DNA of 64,000 bases from Phycisphaerae bacterium (lineage in GTDB: Bacteria > Planctomycetota > Phycisphaerae > Phycisphaerales > SM1A02), in contig PBAY01000030.1 of the NCBI GenBank assembly GCA_002717655.1, positions 1 to 64,000 on the forward strand. Reading direction: 5' to 3'. Shown here one piece after another: positions 27,888 to 35,516 of the stretch. Positions within the stretch are counted from its first letter, which is position 1. The number at the start of each line of letters is the position of its first letter. Position numbers and translations under genes: made by a program. The notes beneath the pieces are model-generated. The model made no database searches and was not told the DNA's origin. It saw only the letters and a program-made list of their open reading frames with translations.

Positions 27888-28784
27888 ATGAGCAACAATC
27901 CTGCAGATTCCGATCAGCCAATCAAGCCGAGGCGAAGTCTCAAGTTTCGCAAGGCCAAGATGCGTCATGTCGTCTTCACGGTAGGCGCCAACCGGCTGAC
28001 TGGAGGCTGGCTGGGCCGAAGACATCAGAATGAGCGACCACTGACCAGACACATCGAAATCTCCACGCCAGCCTGGCCGGAAGAACACGATGGACTCCGA
28101 ATCGGACATGTCAGCGACTTCCACTTCGGGGATCTGATGTCGCTGGACAAAGCCATGCTCACCGTGGAGGCGCTGAAGAACGAGGCACCGGACCTCATCT
28201 GCAATACCGGAGATCTTGTAGATCTTGAATGGTCCGGTGTTGAACCCCTGGTGCAGGCCTTTGCAGAACTGGCACCGCCACTGGGTAATTTCATGGTTCT
28301 CGGCAATCACGATGAACTCGATTCCGCGGAAGAAGTCGCACGTGTCGCCTCGGAGGCTGGATTGCATGTCCTGCGAGACCAGTCCATGTCGATTGATCAC
28401 CAAGGATCGACCCTGCGCATCGGTGGCGTGGACTGGGCCCGAACACCAGGTCAATGCAGGGATCGCATCAACGCCATGAACCGTGATGGAAGACCCGACC
28501 TGCTTCTGTGTCACAATCCAAAAGGGTTTGATCAAGCCGCATCACTCGGCATCCCCTTGACTCTGTCAGGGCATACGCATGGTGGTCAGATTGCCAGACG
28601 AAACAAGCCTCATGCGAACATGGCATTTGCCCATAAACGAAGTGCCGGACTCTATGAGATCAACGATTGCCGGCTCTTCGTGACCGTAGGAGTCGGGGCC
28701 TGGTTCCCATTGAGAATGAACTGTCCTGCAGAGGTGGTGATCATCACCATGCGTCATGGGCCCGCCAGCGCAAGCCATGATTAG
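27888..28784 (+). CDS. calcineurin-like metallophosphoesterase (YkuE type)
   Basis: The 298-residue protein has all metallophosphoesterase motifs: DFHFGD, NTGDLVD, LGNHDE, CHNPKGFD and SGHTHGGQI. The arrangement matches YkuE-like enzymes related to lipid A modification or UDP-sugar hydrolysis. An N-terminal membrane anchor, common in that group, is absent; the N-terminus is basic. It begins 17 bases after the barrel protein gene. Its substrate cannot be read from the sequence. Confidence 0.9.
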   Translation: MSNNPADSDQPIKPRRSLKFRKAKMRHVVFTVGANRLTGGWLGRRHQNERPLTRHIEISTPAWPEEHDGLRIGHVSDFHFGDLMSLDKAMLTVEALKNEAPDLICNTGDLVDLEWSGVEPLVQAFAELAPPLGNFMVLGNHDELDSAEEVARVASEAGLHVLRDQSMSIDHQGSTLRIGGVDWARTPGQCRDRINAMNRDGRPDLLLCHNPKGFDQAASLGIPLTLSGHTHGGQIARRNKPHANMAFAHKRSAGLYEINDCRLFVTVGVGAWFPLRMNCPAEVVIITMRHGPASASHD

Positions 28785-29396
28785 TCATTGATCCAACGAA
28801 GCTATCGAACTGACCAGAAGCCGAACCGCCTGTCCACGATGCGACCGGGCGTTCTTCATCTCCGGTGACAACTCGGCACTCGTGCACTGCTGATCTGGAA
28901 TGAACAGGAGCGGGTCATAGCCGAATCCGTTGGTTCCTCTGTAATCCGTCGTGATCAAACCCTCGAAGGTACCTCGGGTTTCAGCCACAATCGTCCCATC
29001 AGGATCTGCCAGGCACATTGCACAGACGAACCTCGCCGCGCGGTCTGCATCCGGAACTCTGGCAATGGCTTCAAGCAGCTTCGCATTGTTCGCGGCATCC
29101 CTTGCTGCACGATCGCCCTGAGCACCGGCATAACGTGCAGAGTGAACGCCAGGTTCACCATTCAAAGCATCGACTTCGAGACCAGAGTCGTCAGCAAGAC
29201 AACGTTCACCCGTGGCTTTGGCGTAGGCTCTGGCCTTGATTCGCGCATTGCCGGCAAAGGTGTCTGCATCCTCGACAGGCTCCGGCGGAAGATCACCGAC
29301 ATCAGCCAGTGAACGAACCTTGATGCCTTCGGGAGCCAGAATGGCCACGACTTCCTCGACCTTGTGCGGGTTGGATGTCGCAAACAGAATGTTCAC
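28785..29396 (-). CDS. rdgB: dITP/XTP pyrophosphatase (RdgB/HAM1 family)
   Basis: The 203-residue house-cleaning enzyme removes deaminated purine nucleotides such as dITP and XTP. Motifs are ILFATSNPHKVEEV at the N-terminus, DADTFAGNARIKARAYA, CLADDSGLEVDALNG, GVHSARYAG and GTNGFGYDPLF. The start is GTG 29396, which overlaps the queF stop as GTGA, so the two are coupled; the frame upstream is inside queF. The stop is immediately adjacent to that of the convergent phosphoesterase gene. Confidence 0.95.
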   Translation of the reverse strand: MNILFATSNPHKVEEVVAILAPEGIKVRSLADVGDLPPEPVEDADTFAGNARIKARAYAKATGERCLADDSGLEVDALNGEPGVHSARYAGAQGDRAARDAANNAKLLEAIARVPDADRAARFVCAMCLADPDGTIVAETRGTFEGLITTDYRGTNGFGYDPLLFIPDQQCTSAELSPEMKNARSHRGQAVRLLVSSIASLDQ

Positions 29397-29743
29397 AGTT
29401 CTTCGCCAGCTGTAGCCGTAATTCGACTTGAGATCCCGCCTCGACCTTTCCACTCGGTCACGATCTCCATCCAGCGAGGCTTCATGCAATCTCGCAGATC
29501 ATCGCGGATCTGATTGGTGACCGCCTCGTAGAAGGCGCCTTCGTTGCGGAACGACTGGTAATAGAGCTTGAGACTCTTCAATTCAATGCATTGCTCATTC
29601 GGCTCATACCGCAGGATGACCCGACCAAAGTCAGGGTGTCCGGTGAGCGGACACACAGAAGTGAATTCCTCATGGACATGTTCGATCAGGAACGGGTCGG
29701 AATTCGGAGTCTCAAAGGTCTCCAATATTGATGCATCAGGCAT
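29393..29743 (-). CDS. queF: NADPH-dependent 7-cyano-7-deazaguanine reductase (QueF)
   Basis: The 116-residue protein reduces preQ0 to preQ1 in queuosine synthesis. It is the short, unimodular QueF type. The catalytic Cys is in FTSVCPLTGHPDFG, and the substrate-binding Glu and QueF motif are in CIELKSLKLYYQSFRNEG. The C-terminal strands fit the tunnelling fold. No other queuosine gene is in the window. It is the first gene of a two-gene unit with rdgB. Confidence 0.95.
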   Translation of the reverse strand: MPDASILETFETPNSDPFLIEHVHEEFTSVCPLTGHPDFGRVILRYEPNEQCIELKSLKLYYQSFRNEGAFYEAVTNQIRDDLRDCMKPRWMEIVTEWKGRGGISSRITATAGEEL

Positions 29744-29767
29744 GACGACTTGTCTCCGGGTCGGCTC

Positions 29768-30760
29768 CTAGAGCCGATACTTCAGCATGAGTTCCAGAAC
29801 CTTGGGTTGATCACCATTCACTCGCAGGGATTCGCGAAAGGCAGATCCTGATTCGGCAAAGGCTTCCTGATTCTGCTGTTCACTCAGCAACCAGGCATTC
29901 AGACGATTGACCCCGACTCCGTTCCATGCCTGCCAGAACTCAGGTTGAACCTTGCAGGCTTCACGATACGCGTTCAGTGATTTGTCATAGTCACCCAGAC
30001 GGAACCAGGCCCAGCCTGCTCGCTCCCAGGCATCCGCATCGGGCCCGAATCGCTGAAGAGTCTGGCTGGTTGATATCACTTCTCGGTATCGCTTCTGTTT
30101 CACCAGCATGCGAAGCATGTTGCGCATCAACTCCGGTGTCGGTTCCATCCGCTCCGAAGCTGCCACATAGGCATCGGTCGCGAGTTTCCAGTTCTCAATG
30201 CCCTCATAAGCTGCCCCAAGAGTGACCCATGGAGGACCCGATTCGGCCGCCAACTGGGTTGCACGCTCTGCAAATGGCAATGCATTCTTGGGTTCCTCGA
30301 GCCGAAGATAGGAAACAGCGAGATTTCGATTCGCCTCCACGCTGTCTGGATCAATGGTCAAGGCGCGGTGATACGCCTGAATGGCGTCAAGAAATCGATC
30401 CAGCATCTGCAGCGCCAGCCCATGCTGGAATTGAGCCTTGTAGTTTCGTGGCTCCAATTTGGCCGCCCGACCCAATGCCGGTTCAGCCCGCTGATAGTCC
30501 TGCTGTTCCAGATAGATGTCGCCAATCCCCAGATAGGCTTCGCCTGAGGTGGGATTGTCCTCAAGAATCCGATGAAACAGGTCAAGCGCCTGCTTGTAGT
30601 CACCTTCATCGGACTTGGCCGTCGCCTCAGCAAGCATCTGCTCCTCGAGCTGGATGACCTCTTCTGAAGCGTTCACTTCCGCACGATTGCGATCGCAGCT
30701 CATGAGCCAGAGGTTGGCCGCCAAGAGGGTGAGGATCAGGTTTCTGGTCAGGTTCATCAT
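29768..30760 (-). CDS. TPR lipoprotein
   Basis: From ATG 30760 the protein has 330 residues. A lipoprotein signal (NLILTLLAANLWLMSC) is followed by tandem TPR repeats covering most of the protein: SDEGDYKQALDLFHRILEDN, LGIGDIYLEQQDYQRAEPAL, GLALQMLDRFLDAIQAYHRA, NLAVSYLRLEEPKNALPF and AGWAWFRLGDYDKSLNAYR. It is a typical periplasmic scaffold. It is 24 bases upstream of queF on the same strand and may share the transcript. Confidence 0.88.
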   Translation of the reverse strand: MMNLTRNLILTLLAANLWLMSCDRNRAEVNASEEVIQLEEQMLAEATAKSDEGDYKQALDLFHRILEDNPTSGEAYLGIGDIYLEQQDYQRAEPALGRAAKLEPRNYKAQFQHGLALQMLDRFLDAIQAYHRALTIDPDSVEANRNLAVSYLRLEEPKNALPFAERATQLAAESGPPWVTLGAAYEGIENWKLATDAYVAASERMEPTPELMRNMLRMLVKQKRYREVISTSQTLQRFGPDADAWERAGWAWFRLGDYDKSLNAYREACKVQPEFWQAWNGVGVNRLNAWLLSEQQNQEAFAESGSAFRESLRVNGDQPKVLELMLKYRL

Positions 30761-30938
30761 CGTCAAGCAGCCACCTCGGGCAGGAAGTGGGGACATGATA
30801 CGCGCCGAAGCCGGACAGGAACTGGCTTCCAGGCCCCAACCTGCTCCATGACCGCTCCAGTGAGGCGGCCAGAGGGCCTGATTCCGGGCCGGATGCTACA
30901 CTCAGCAGATCTGCATCTGTGAGAGGAATTGCACAAGT

Positions 30939-32054
30939 ATGAAGGTCATCTGTGATCAAGCGGCTTTGTCCGATGCATTGGGAATCGTGGTTGGCGTGGT
31001 GGCCAGGCGAACGCCTACACCTGTCCTGACTTGTGTCCGATTGACTGCCTCCAATGGCCAACTGGCCATGAGTGCAACTGACACCGAAGCCTCGCTTCGC
31101 CATGTCATGGATCAGGTCGAGGTTGAAAAGGATGGCGACCTGCTCATCCCTGCAGCCAAACTGCTTCAAGTGATTCGAGCCTGCGATGCGCCAACAGTCA
31201 CTCTGAATGCCAAGGGCCACCATCTCCAGATCAAGGCAAAGGGGTCCCAGTTCAAGCTCAACGGGTATGACCCTGCCGAGTCACCAGAGATCCCTGAGTT
31301 CAATACTGATGCCATTGACTGCAAGATTGATGGCTTCACGCTTTCTTCCCTGATCAGCCGCAGTCTGTTTGCGGCAGCTGATGAACACAGTCGCTACGCC
31401 ATCAATGGCGTGCTCTTTGATCGGGATGAAAAGAAACTTCGAATGGTCGCTACCGATGGACGACGTCTGGCGGTTGCGGCCGGAGATTGCTCCGGTGGCA
31501 CTGGCGAGAAGCAGTGCATCGTCCCCAGCAAGGCGCTTGGACTGGTCCGGCAACTGGTTCGTTCGGCAGATTCCAACGTCTCCATCGCCATTGATGACAA
31601 TCATGTCACCTTCCATGTTGATGAAGCTTCAGGTCCCTCGACTCTGACCAGCACGCTTGTCGAAGGCAAGTTCCCGCCTTTCGAAGATGTGATTCCGAAG
31701 GATCAGGACAAGCGGTGCACGATTGATCGAGAAGTCCTCCGAACAGCCATTGGACGAGCAGCCCTGCTTACCAGTGAGGAATCCCGAAGCGTCCGCATGC
31801 GATTTGAAACTGATTCAAAACGATTGACCTTGACCAGTCATGTCCCTGAAATGGGTGAAGCCGTCATCGAGCTTCCGCTGGCCGACTGGGAAGGTGATGA
31901 TCTTGAAATCAACTTCAACCCGAATCTGCTTGGAGATGCCTTGAAGGTCATCGATACCGAGCAGGTACTGCTCGAGTTCAAGTCATCAAACAAACCTGGT
32001 GTCCTTCGCACCGGTCGTGATTTCACCTATGTACTGGTTCCATTGAACCTCTAG
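30939..32054 (+). CDS. dnaN: DNA polymerase III beta sliding clamp
   Basis: The 371-residue clamp has three repeats of the clamp fold. Visible blocks are ARRTPTPVLTCVRLTASNG, LFAAADEHSRYAINGVLFD, VATDGRRLAV and the C-terminal GRDFTYVLVPLNL. The length is normal. dnaA, recF and gyrB are not next to it, so it is not in the classical origin cluster, and no run of DnaA boxes was noticed around it. A GAGAGGA site precedes the ATG. Confidence 0.96.
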   Translation: MKVICDQAALSDALGIVVGVVARRTPTPVLTCVRLTASNGQLAMSATDTEASLRHVMDQVEVEKDGDLLIPAAKLLQVIRACDAPTVTLNAKGHHLQIKAKGSQFKLNGYDPAESPEIPEFNTDAIDCKIDGFTLSSLISRSLFAAADEHSRYAINGVLFDRDEKKLRMVATDGRRLAVAAGDCSGGTGEKQCIVPSKALGLVRQLVRSADSNVSIAIDDNHVTFHVDEASGPSTLTSTLVEGKFPPFEDVIPKDQDKRCTIDREVLRTAIGRAALLTSEESRSVRMRFETDSKRLTLTSHVPEMGEAVIELPLADWEGDDLEINFNPNLLGDALKVIDTEQVLLEFKSSNKPGVLRTGRDFTYVLVPLNL

Positions 32055-32077
32055 ATGAATCGAACATGACAAATAAG

Positions 32078-32106
32078 AAGCGGCCGCCGGATTCCGGCGG
32101 CCGCTT
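32078..32106. terminator. 13-bp perfect hairpin between dnaN and the peroxiredoxin-like gene
   Basis: AAGCGGCCGCCGG (32078-32090) pairs perfectly with CCGGCGGCCGCTT (32094-32106) across a three-base loop. It lies between two convergent genes, so it can stop transcription from both sides, although no long T-run follows on either strand. Confidence 0.65.
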
Positions 32107-32154
32107 ATGTATTGCTGTATTCAAGAGTCCAGAAATCAGACTCGTCTATTCAGT

Positions 32155-32877
32155 TCAGCGAGGGTACTTCACGCCACAGCCCCATGGACGGGTGCTTGCA
32201 GGTGAGCAGGCTTCTCCACTCTGTGCAGCAGCCATGGCGTTGACGACGTAGTTCTTTTCTTCGCCGCCTTTGCCACCGCGACGGTCATCGGTGTAGGCGC
32301 CCTCGTAGATCAGCACGCCATCGCCATTGATGACGAACATGTGCGGAGTGGTCTTGGCTGCGTACATGCGGCCGACAGCTCCGCCGTAATCCACCAGAAT
32401 CGGGCTGGTGAGCTTCCACTCATCGCGTGACTCGATGGAGCGCTTCATCACAGCTTCCTTTGGGGCATTGGAGGTGCTGTTCACCAGAAGGTAGACAACT
32501 TCCTTGTCCATCTTCTTGGCAGCATCATGCGTGCGGGAAACAGTGCCACGCTTGTGGACACTCTGTCCGGATGCCTTGCCGGAGAATGGGCAGTCAGGGT
32601 TGTACCACTCGAGGACGACGATCTTTCCAGCGTAATCAGCGAGCTTGTGCTTCTTGCCATCGATATCCATCAGCTCGAAGGCAGGCGCCTTCATGCCGAC
32701 TGTTGCCTTGGTTGGTGCAGCTTTCTTCGCAGCATCCTTGGCGGCATCCTTGGCTGGTGCAGTGCTGCCTGGAGCAGCCTTCGTCTGACAGCCACACTTG
32801 TCGCAGGCCATGGCGGAACTGCCAAGCGCCAGGACACCGGCGGTCGCAAGACTCAGAATCAGAGTATTGATCTTCAT
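32155..32877 (-). CDS. secreted thioredoxin-like / peroxiredoxin-like protein
   Basis: The 240-residue protein has a signal peptide (ILSLATAGVLALGSSAMA) followed by CDKCGC. A Lys/Ala-rich linker then leads to an AhpC/TSA-Redoxin domain (GMKAPAFELMDIDGKKHKLA, VLEWYNPDCPFSGK, MFVINGDGVLIYEGAYTDD). Only one Cys is present at the active-site position, as in peroxiredoxin-like rather than CxxC thioredoxin proteins. ATG 32877 is chosen for its AGGA site. It follows the DsbD-alpha-like gene by five bases, so the two probably serve one periplasmic redox pathway. Confidence 0.88.
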   Translation of the reverse strand: MKINTLILSLATAGVLALGSSAMACDKCGCQTKAAPGSTAPAKDAAKDAAKKAAPTKATVGMKAPAFELMDIDGKKHKLADYAGKIVVLEWYNPDCPFSGKASGQSVHKRGTVSRTHDAAKKMDKEVVYLLVNSTSNAPKEAVMKRSIESRDEWKLTSPILVDYGGAVGRMYAAKTTPHMFVINGDGVLIYEGAYTDDRRGGKGGEEKNYVVNAMAAAQSGEACSPASTRPWGCGVKYPR

Positions 32878-32882
32878 GGTTC

Positions 32883-33767
32883 TCATTCCTTCTCGTTTAT
32901 GACGGATGAATCATTTGTTGATGAAACATTGATCGGTACGGATACATCAAAGACAGGCATCGTAGCCTTGTCACCAAAGGTCAGGAGTCCCCGGGCCAAT
33001 GGTGGTTGGCCCAAGGTATCTGCAAGGCGAACTCGAAAGGGCACCGAAAGTACAAATCGGCCATCATTGATGGTGTGCACAGGCTCGCCGAACGTCACCC
33101 CAGGGGTTGGATCAGGTAAAAATCCGGCTTTGCCGACCTGTGAGACACGCCCTTCAATGATCAGTCTCGAATCAACGATTTTCGCCGTTGTTTCAGGACG
33201 TCGTTTCAACGGACGTGGCCAGTAGGCCTCTGCCAGAAGTGTGGTAGCCCATGGTTTCAGAGGAGGAGGTTCAGCCCCCTGTTCGGCTGGTACCAACCAT
33301 GGAATCCTGATGGTCGTCTCTGCTTCGCCGAAGAAACAGGCACCACGGCAGACCAGCCAGTCAGCTGAAACCTTGAATTCAACCTCAGGCTGATCAGGCC
33401 AGGTCGCTGGTGGATGGATCGGGACAAGAAGGGTGACTTCTTTCTCGTAGCCATAAGTGATACCACCGGAATCGGGGATCACCTGAGGTCTTGGGTAGAC
33501 CACGGGCTTGATCACGAACCCATCAGGGCCTTCAACCCTGATCTCCGTGGGGACACCTGATATGCCTGGATTCTTCCAGTAGATGTGCCACTTGTCCGGA
33601 ATGTTGAAGGTGCAGGCGAGAACCAACCACGTATCAGGGCCCACGACTTCAGTGCAGGAGAGGACCTTCATCGAGACTTCAGGGCGGATATCAGGCGAGC
33701 TTGAGGCCTCTTCAGGGGCGCTCAGGTTGGCAAACGGCAGCAGCAGCAGCAGTAACCATCCCGTCAT
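32883..33767 (-). CDS. periplasmic DsbD alpha-domain-like protein
   Basis: From ATG 33767 (AGGA seven bases upstream) the protein has 294 residues. A signal peptide (WLLLLLLPFANLSA) leads into a DsbD N-terminal-like beta domain: WHIYWKNPGISGVPTEI, YGYEKEVTLLVPI and the Cys pair ADWLVCRGACFFGEA. In full-length DsbD this domain passes electrons to periplasmic partners; here the transmembrane and C-terminal domains are absent. The downstream peroxiredoxin-like gene is a likely partner. Confidence 0.85.
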   Translation of the reverse strand: MTGWLLLLLLPFANLSAPEEASSSPDIRPEVSMKVLSCTEVVGPDTWLVLACTFNIPDKWHIYWKNPGISGVPTEIRVEGPDGFVIKPVVYPRPQVIPDSGGITYGYEKEVTLLVPIHPPATWPDQPEVEFKVSADWLVCRGACFFGEAETTIRIPWLVPAEQGAEPPPLKPWATTLLAEAYWPRPLKRRPETTAKIVDSRLIIEGRVSQVGKAGFLPDPTPGVTFGEPVHTINDGRFVLSVPFRVRLADTLGQPPLARGLLTFGDKATMPVFDVSVPINVSSTNDSSVINEKE

Positions 33768-33814
33768 GGACATTTCCTCTCAATTGGGCCGACCATCGTA
33801 CACTGCTCATCAAC

Positions 33815-34333
33815 ATGAAACGACGAAGCAAGACCATTGGATTCCGAACCAGGCCGCAATGGCTTGGCATAGCCATGTTAGGCAGCCTGATGCTGGTCGT
33901 CGGATGCAAGCCCCAGATCAGTGACAAAGACATCGTCAAACTGGATGTTGCCCAAGCCAAGGAATACCGTCTCAACCCACCGACATCATCCATCTTCGAT
34001 TCGCCTGTAGGCGGGGTGTGGATCGATCCTCGCAGAGAGACTGACTATGTTCTGGGCCATATCCCAGGAGCGGTGAATATTCCCTTTGCCAACGTCAGTT
34101 CCGACTGGTTCTACCTTGAGAACTACGGGCCGAAGATCGTCTATGGCAATGGCTACAACGATCCTCTGGCAGATGCCATGAGCAAGACACTGATGGAATA
34201 CGGACTGAAGGACATCTACACCCTTCGCGGTGGACTGGAGGCCTGGGTGGAAGCAGGTCAGGAACTGGCCAAGGGTGCACCACCATCACTGGAAGATCAG
34301 AAACCCCCAAGAAGACGTCCTATCAGGCATTGA
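33815..34333 (+). CDS. rhodanese-like lipoprotein lacking the active-site cysteine
   Basis: The 172-residue protein has a lipoprotein signal (LGIAMLGSLMLVVGC) and a rhodanese domain: WIDPRRETDYVLGHIPGAVN, IPFANVSSDW and TLRGGLEAWVEAGQEL. Where the family has a catalytic Cys loop (YC.sG.r), this protein reads VYGNGYNDPLADAM, with Gly for Cys, so sulfur transfer is unlikely. The C-terminus is Pro/Arg-rich. It is divergent from the DsbD-like gene. Its TGA is followed in the same frame by the MBL-fold gene. Confidence 0.85.
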   Translation: MKRRSKTIGFRTRPQWLGIAMLGSLMLVVGCKPQISDKDIVKLDVAQAKEYRLNPPTSSIFDSPVGGVWIDPRRETDYVLGHIPGAVNIPFANVSSDWFYLENYGPKIVYGNGYNDPLADAMSKTLMEYGLKDIYTLRGGLEAWVEAGQELAKGAPPSLEDQKPPRRRPIRH

Positions 34334-34345
34334 GTTCCCATCGCC

Positions 34346-35263
34346 ATCACCCTGCACGAAATCGATCTTCACTACCTCGGCTTGCGCGGAGCAATTTCCT
34401 CCTGGGCGATCCATGGTCCTGATGGCTGGGTACTCGTTGAATCCGGACCGGAAAGCTGTTGGCCCCGCCTTGAATCAGGGCTTCAATCTCTTGGTATCAA
34501 ACCTGAGGATCTGAAAGCGCTCCTTCTCACACATATCCATCTGGATCATGCTGGCGGAGCCTGGCGGCTGGCTGAGCGAGGTGTCCCGGTGCATGTGCAT
34601 GAATTCGGTGCACGTCATCTGATCGATCCCTCAAAACTTGTCGCCAGCGCCACTCGCATCTACGGCGACAGCATGTCGCGACTCTGGGGTCAGATCAATC
34701 CATGTGATGGAGAACTCGTGCATGGTTGTGGCGATGGCTGTGTCATCAATGCTGCAGGATTGCAGCTTCGCGCTGTAGAAACACCTGGACATGCGGCTCA
34801 TCATCATGCCTGGAGTCTGGAAGATGAAGAAACCGCCATCTGCTTCTCAGGTGATGCGGCTGCCATGCTGATTCCAGAGACGCCTTGGATCTCGATCCCG
34901 ATGCCGCCTCCGGAATTCGACCTTGAAGCCTGGCATGCGACCATCGATCGACTGGAAGCCGGCAACTGGAATCGCATGTGTCTCACGCATGGGGGTTCTC
35001 TTGACTCGGAGGATGAGATTGAGGATCACCTGAAGAGACTTCGAGAAGGGCTCGATCAACAGGTCGAGGTGATTCAGATGATCTGCCAGCAAGAAGGGGA
35101 TCCGACCCAGCAACAGGCGGCCTATCGAGCATGGCTCCTGAAGACGGCCGAGGCCGCGGGGATCGAGGAAAGCCAGTTTGACGGCTTTGTTTCGACCGGC
35201 CTTCTGGGGATGAATCTGATGGGGGTCAGACGTTATCTGGACCAGAAAGCGGCTCAGGGGTGA
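34346..35263 (+). CDS. metallo-beta-lactamase-fold hydrolase; no canonical start codon
   Basis: An MBL-fold hydrolase of about 305 residues with the zinc motif LLLTHIHLDHAGGAW (HxHxDH), a later His in ETPGHAAHHH, SGDAA, and a terminal His in CLTHGGS. It resembles glyoxalase II-like hydrolases. Homology starts at about TLHEIDLHYLGLRGAISSW. After the TGA of the preceding gene (34331-34333), with which it shares a frame, no ATG, GTG or TTG occurs until TTG 34382, which would remove the first beta strand. I placed the start at ATC 34346; CTG 34352 is another candidate. Conventional annotation would give 34382-35263. Confidence 0.85.
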   Translation: MTLHEIDLHYLGLRGAISSWAIHGPDGWVLVESGPESCWPRLESGLQSLGIKPEDLKALLLTHIHLDHAGGAWRLAERGVPVHVHEFGARHLIDPSKLVASATRIYGDSMSRLWGQINPCDGELVHGCGDGCVINAAGLQLRAVETPGHAAHHHAWSLEDEETAICFSGDAAAMLIPETPWISIPMPPPEFDLEAWHATIDRLEAGNWNRMCLTHGGSLDSEDEIEDHLKRLREGLDQQVEVIQMICQQEGDPTQQQAAYRAWLLKTAEAAGIEESQFDGFVSTGLLGMNLMGVRRYLDQKAAQG

Positions 35264-35300
35264 CATTTGCCGCTTAATTCGGCTTTAAGCGATCAAATGT
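35263..35300 (+). terminator. two-level stem-loop directly after the MBL gene
   Basis: ACATTTG (35263-35269) pairs with CAAATGT (35294-35300). Inside it CGCTTAA (35271-35277) pairs with TTAAGCG (35285-35291). It begins in the stop codon of the MBL gene, which suggests a transcript 3' end, though there is no T-run. Confidence 0.45.
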
Positions 35301-35428
35301 GGTTGGAAGACCGCCAAAACCCGTTGTAATAGCCCCAAAATCGACCTACGGTAAATGGTCTGGCTGTCCCTGCCGATTGGGAGGAACAGATCAGTGCCTT
35401 GTTTACGAACAATACGCTGTGGAGATTC

Positions 35429-35497
35429 CCCCGCTACAGCGGGGCAAACTGGCTCCGAATCAAGAGCCGAAGGAATGATGGGCTGGATTGAACAGCC
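35429..35497 (+). promoter_or_regulatory. structured 5' leader of the GSDH-type gene (three hairpins)
   Basis: Three stem-loops stand in a row just before the start codon at 35517: CCCCGCT/AGCGGGG (35429-35444), GGCTC/GAGCC (35451-35468) and GGCTG/CAGCC (35481-35497). I could not match them to a known riboswitch. They may control translation or stabilise the mRNA. Confidence 0.4.
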
Positions 35498-35516
35498 TTA
35501 AGAGAGGATCAACGAG

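Noticed and set aside
30797-30938. Possible replication origin next to dnaN
   Set aside because: No dnaA, recF or gyrB is adjacent and no cluster of DnaA boxes was seen.
32527-33225. 232-codon plus-strand frame
   Set aside because: It overlaps, on the opposite strand, two well-supported redox genes.
35429-35497. Possible c-di-GMP-I riboswitch, because of GGGGCAAACTGG
   Set aside because: Only a short piece resembles the consensus and the receptor loop is missing.
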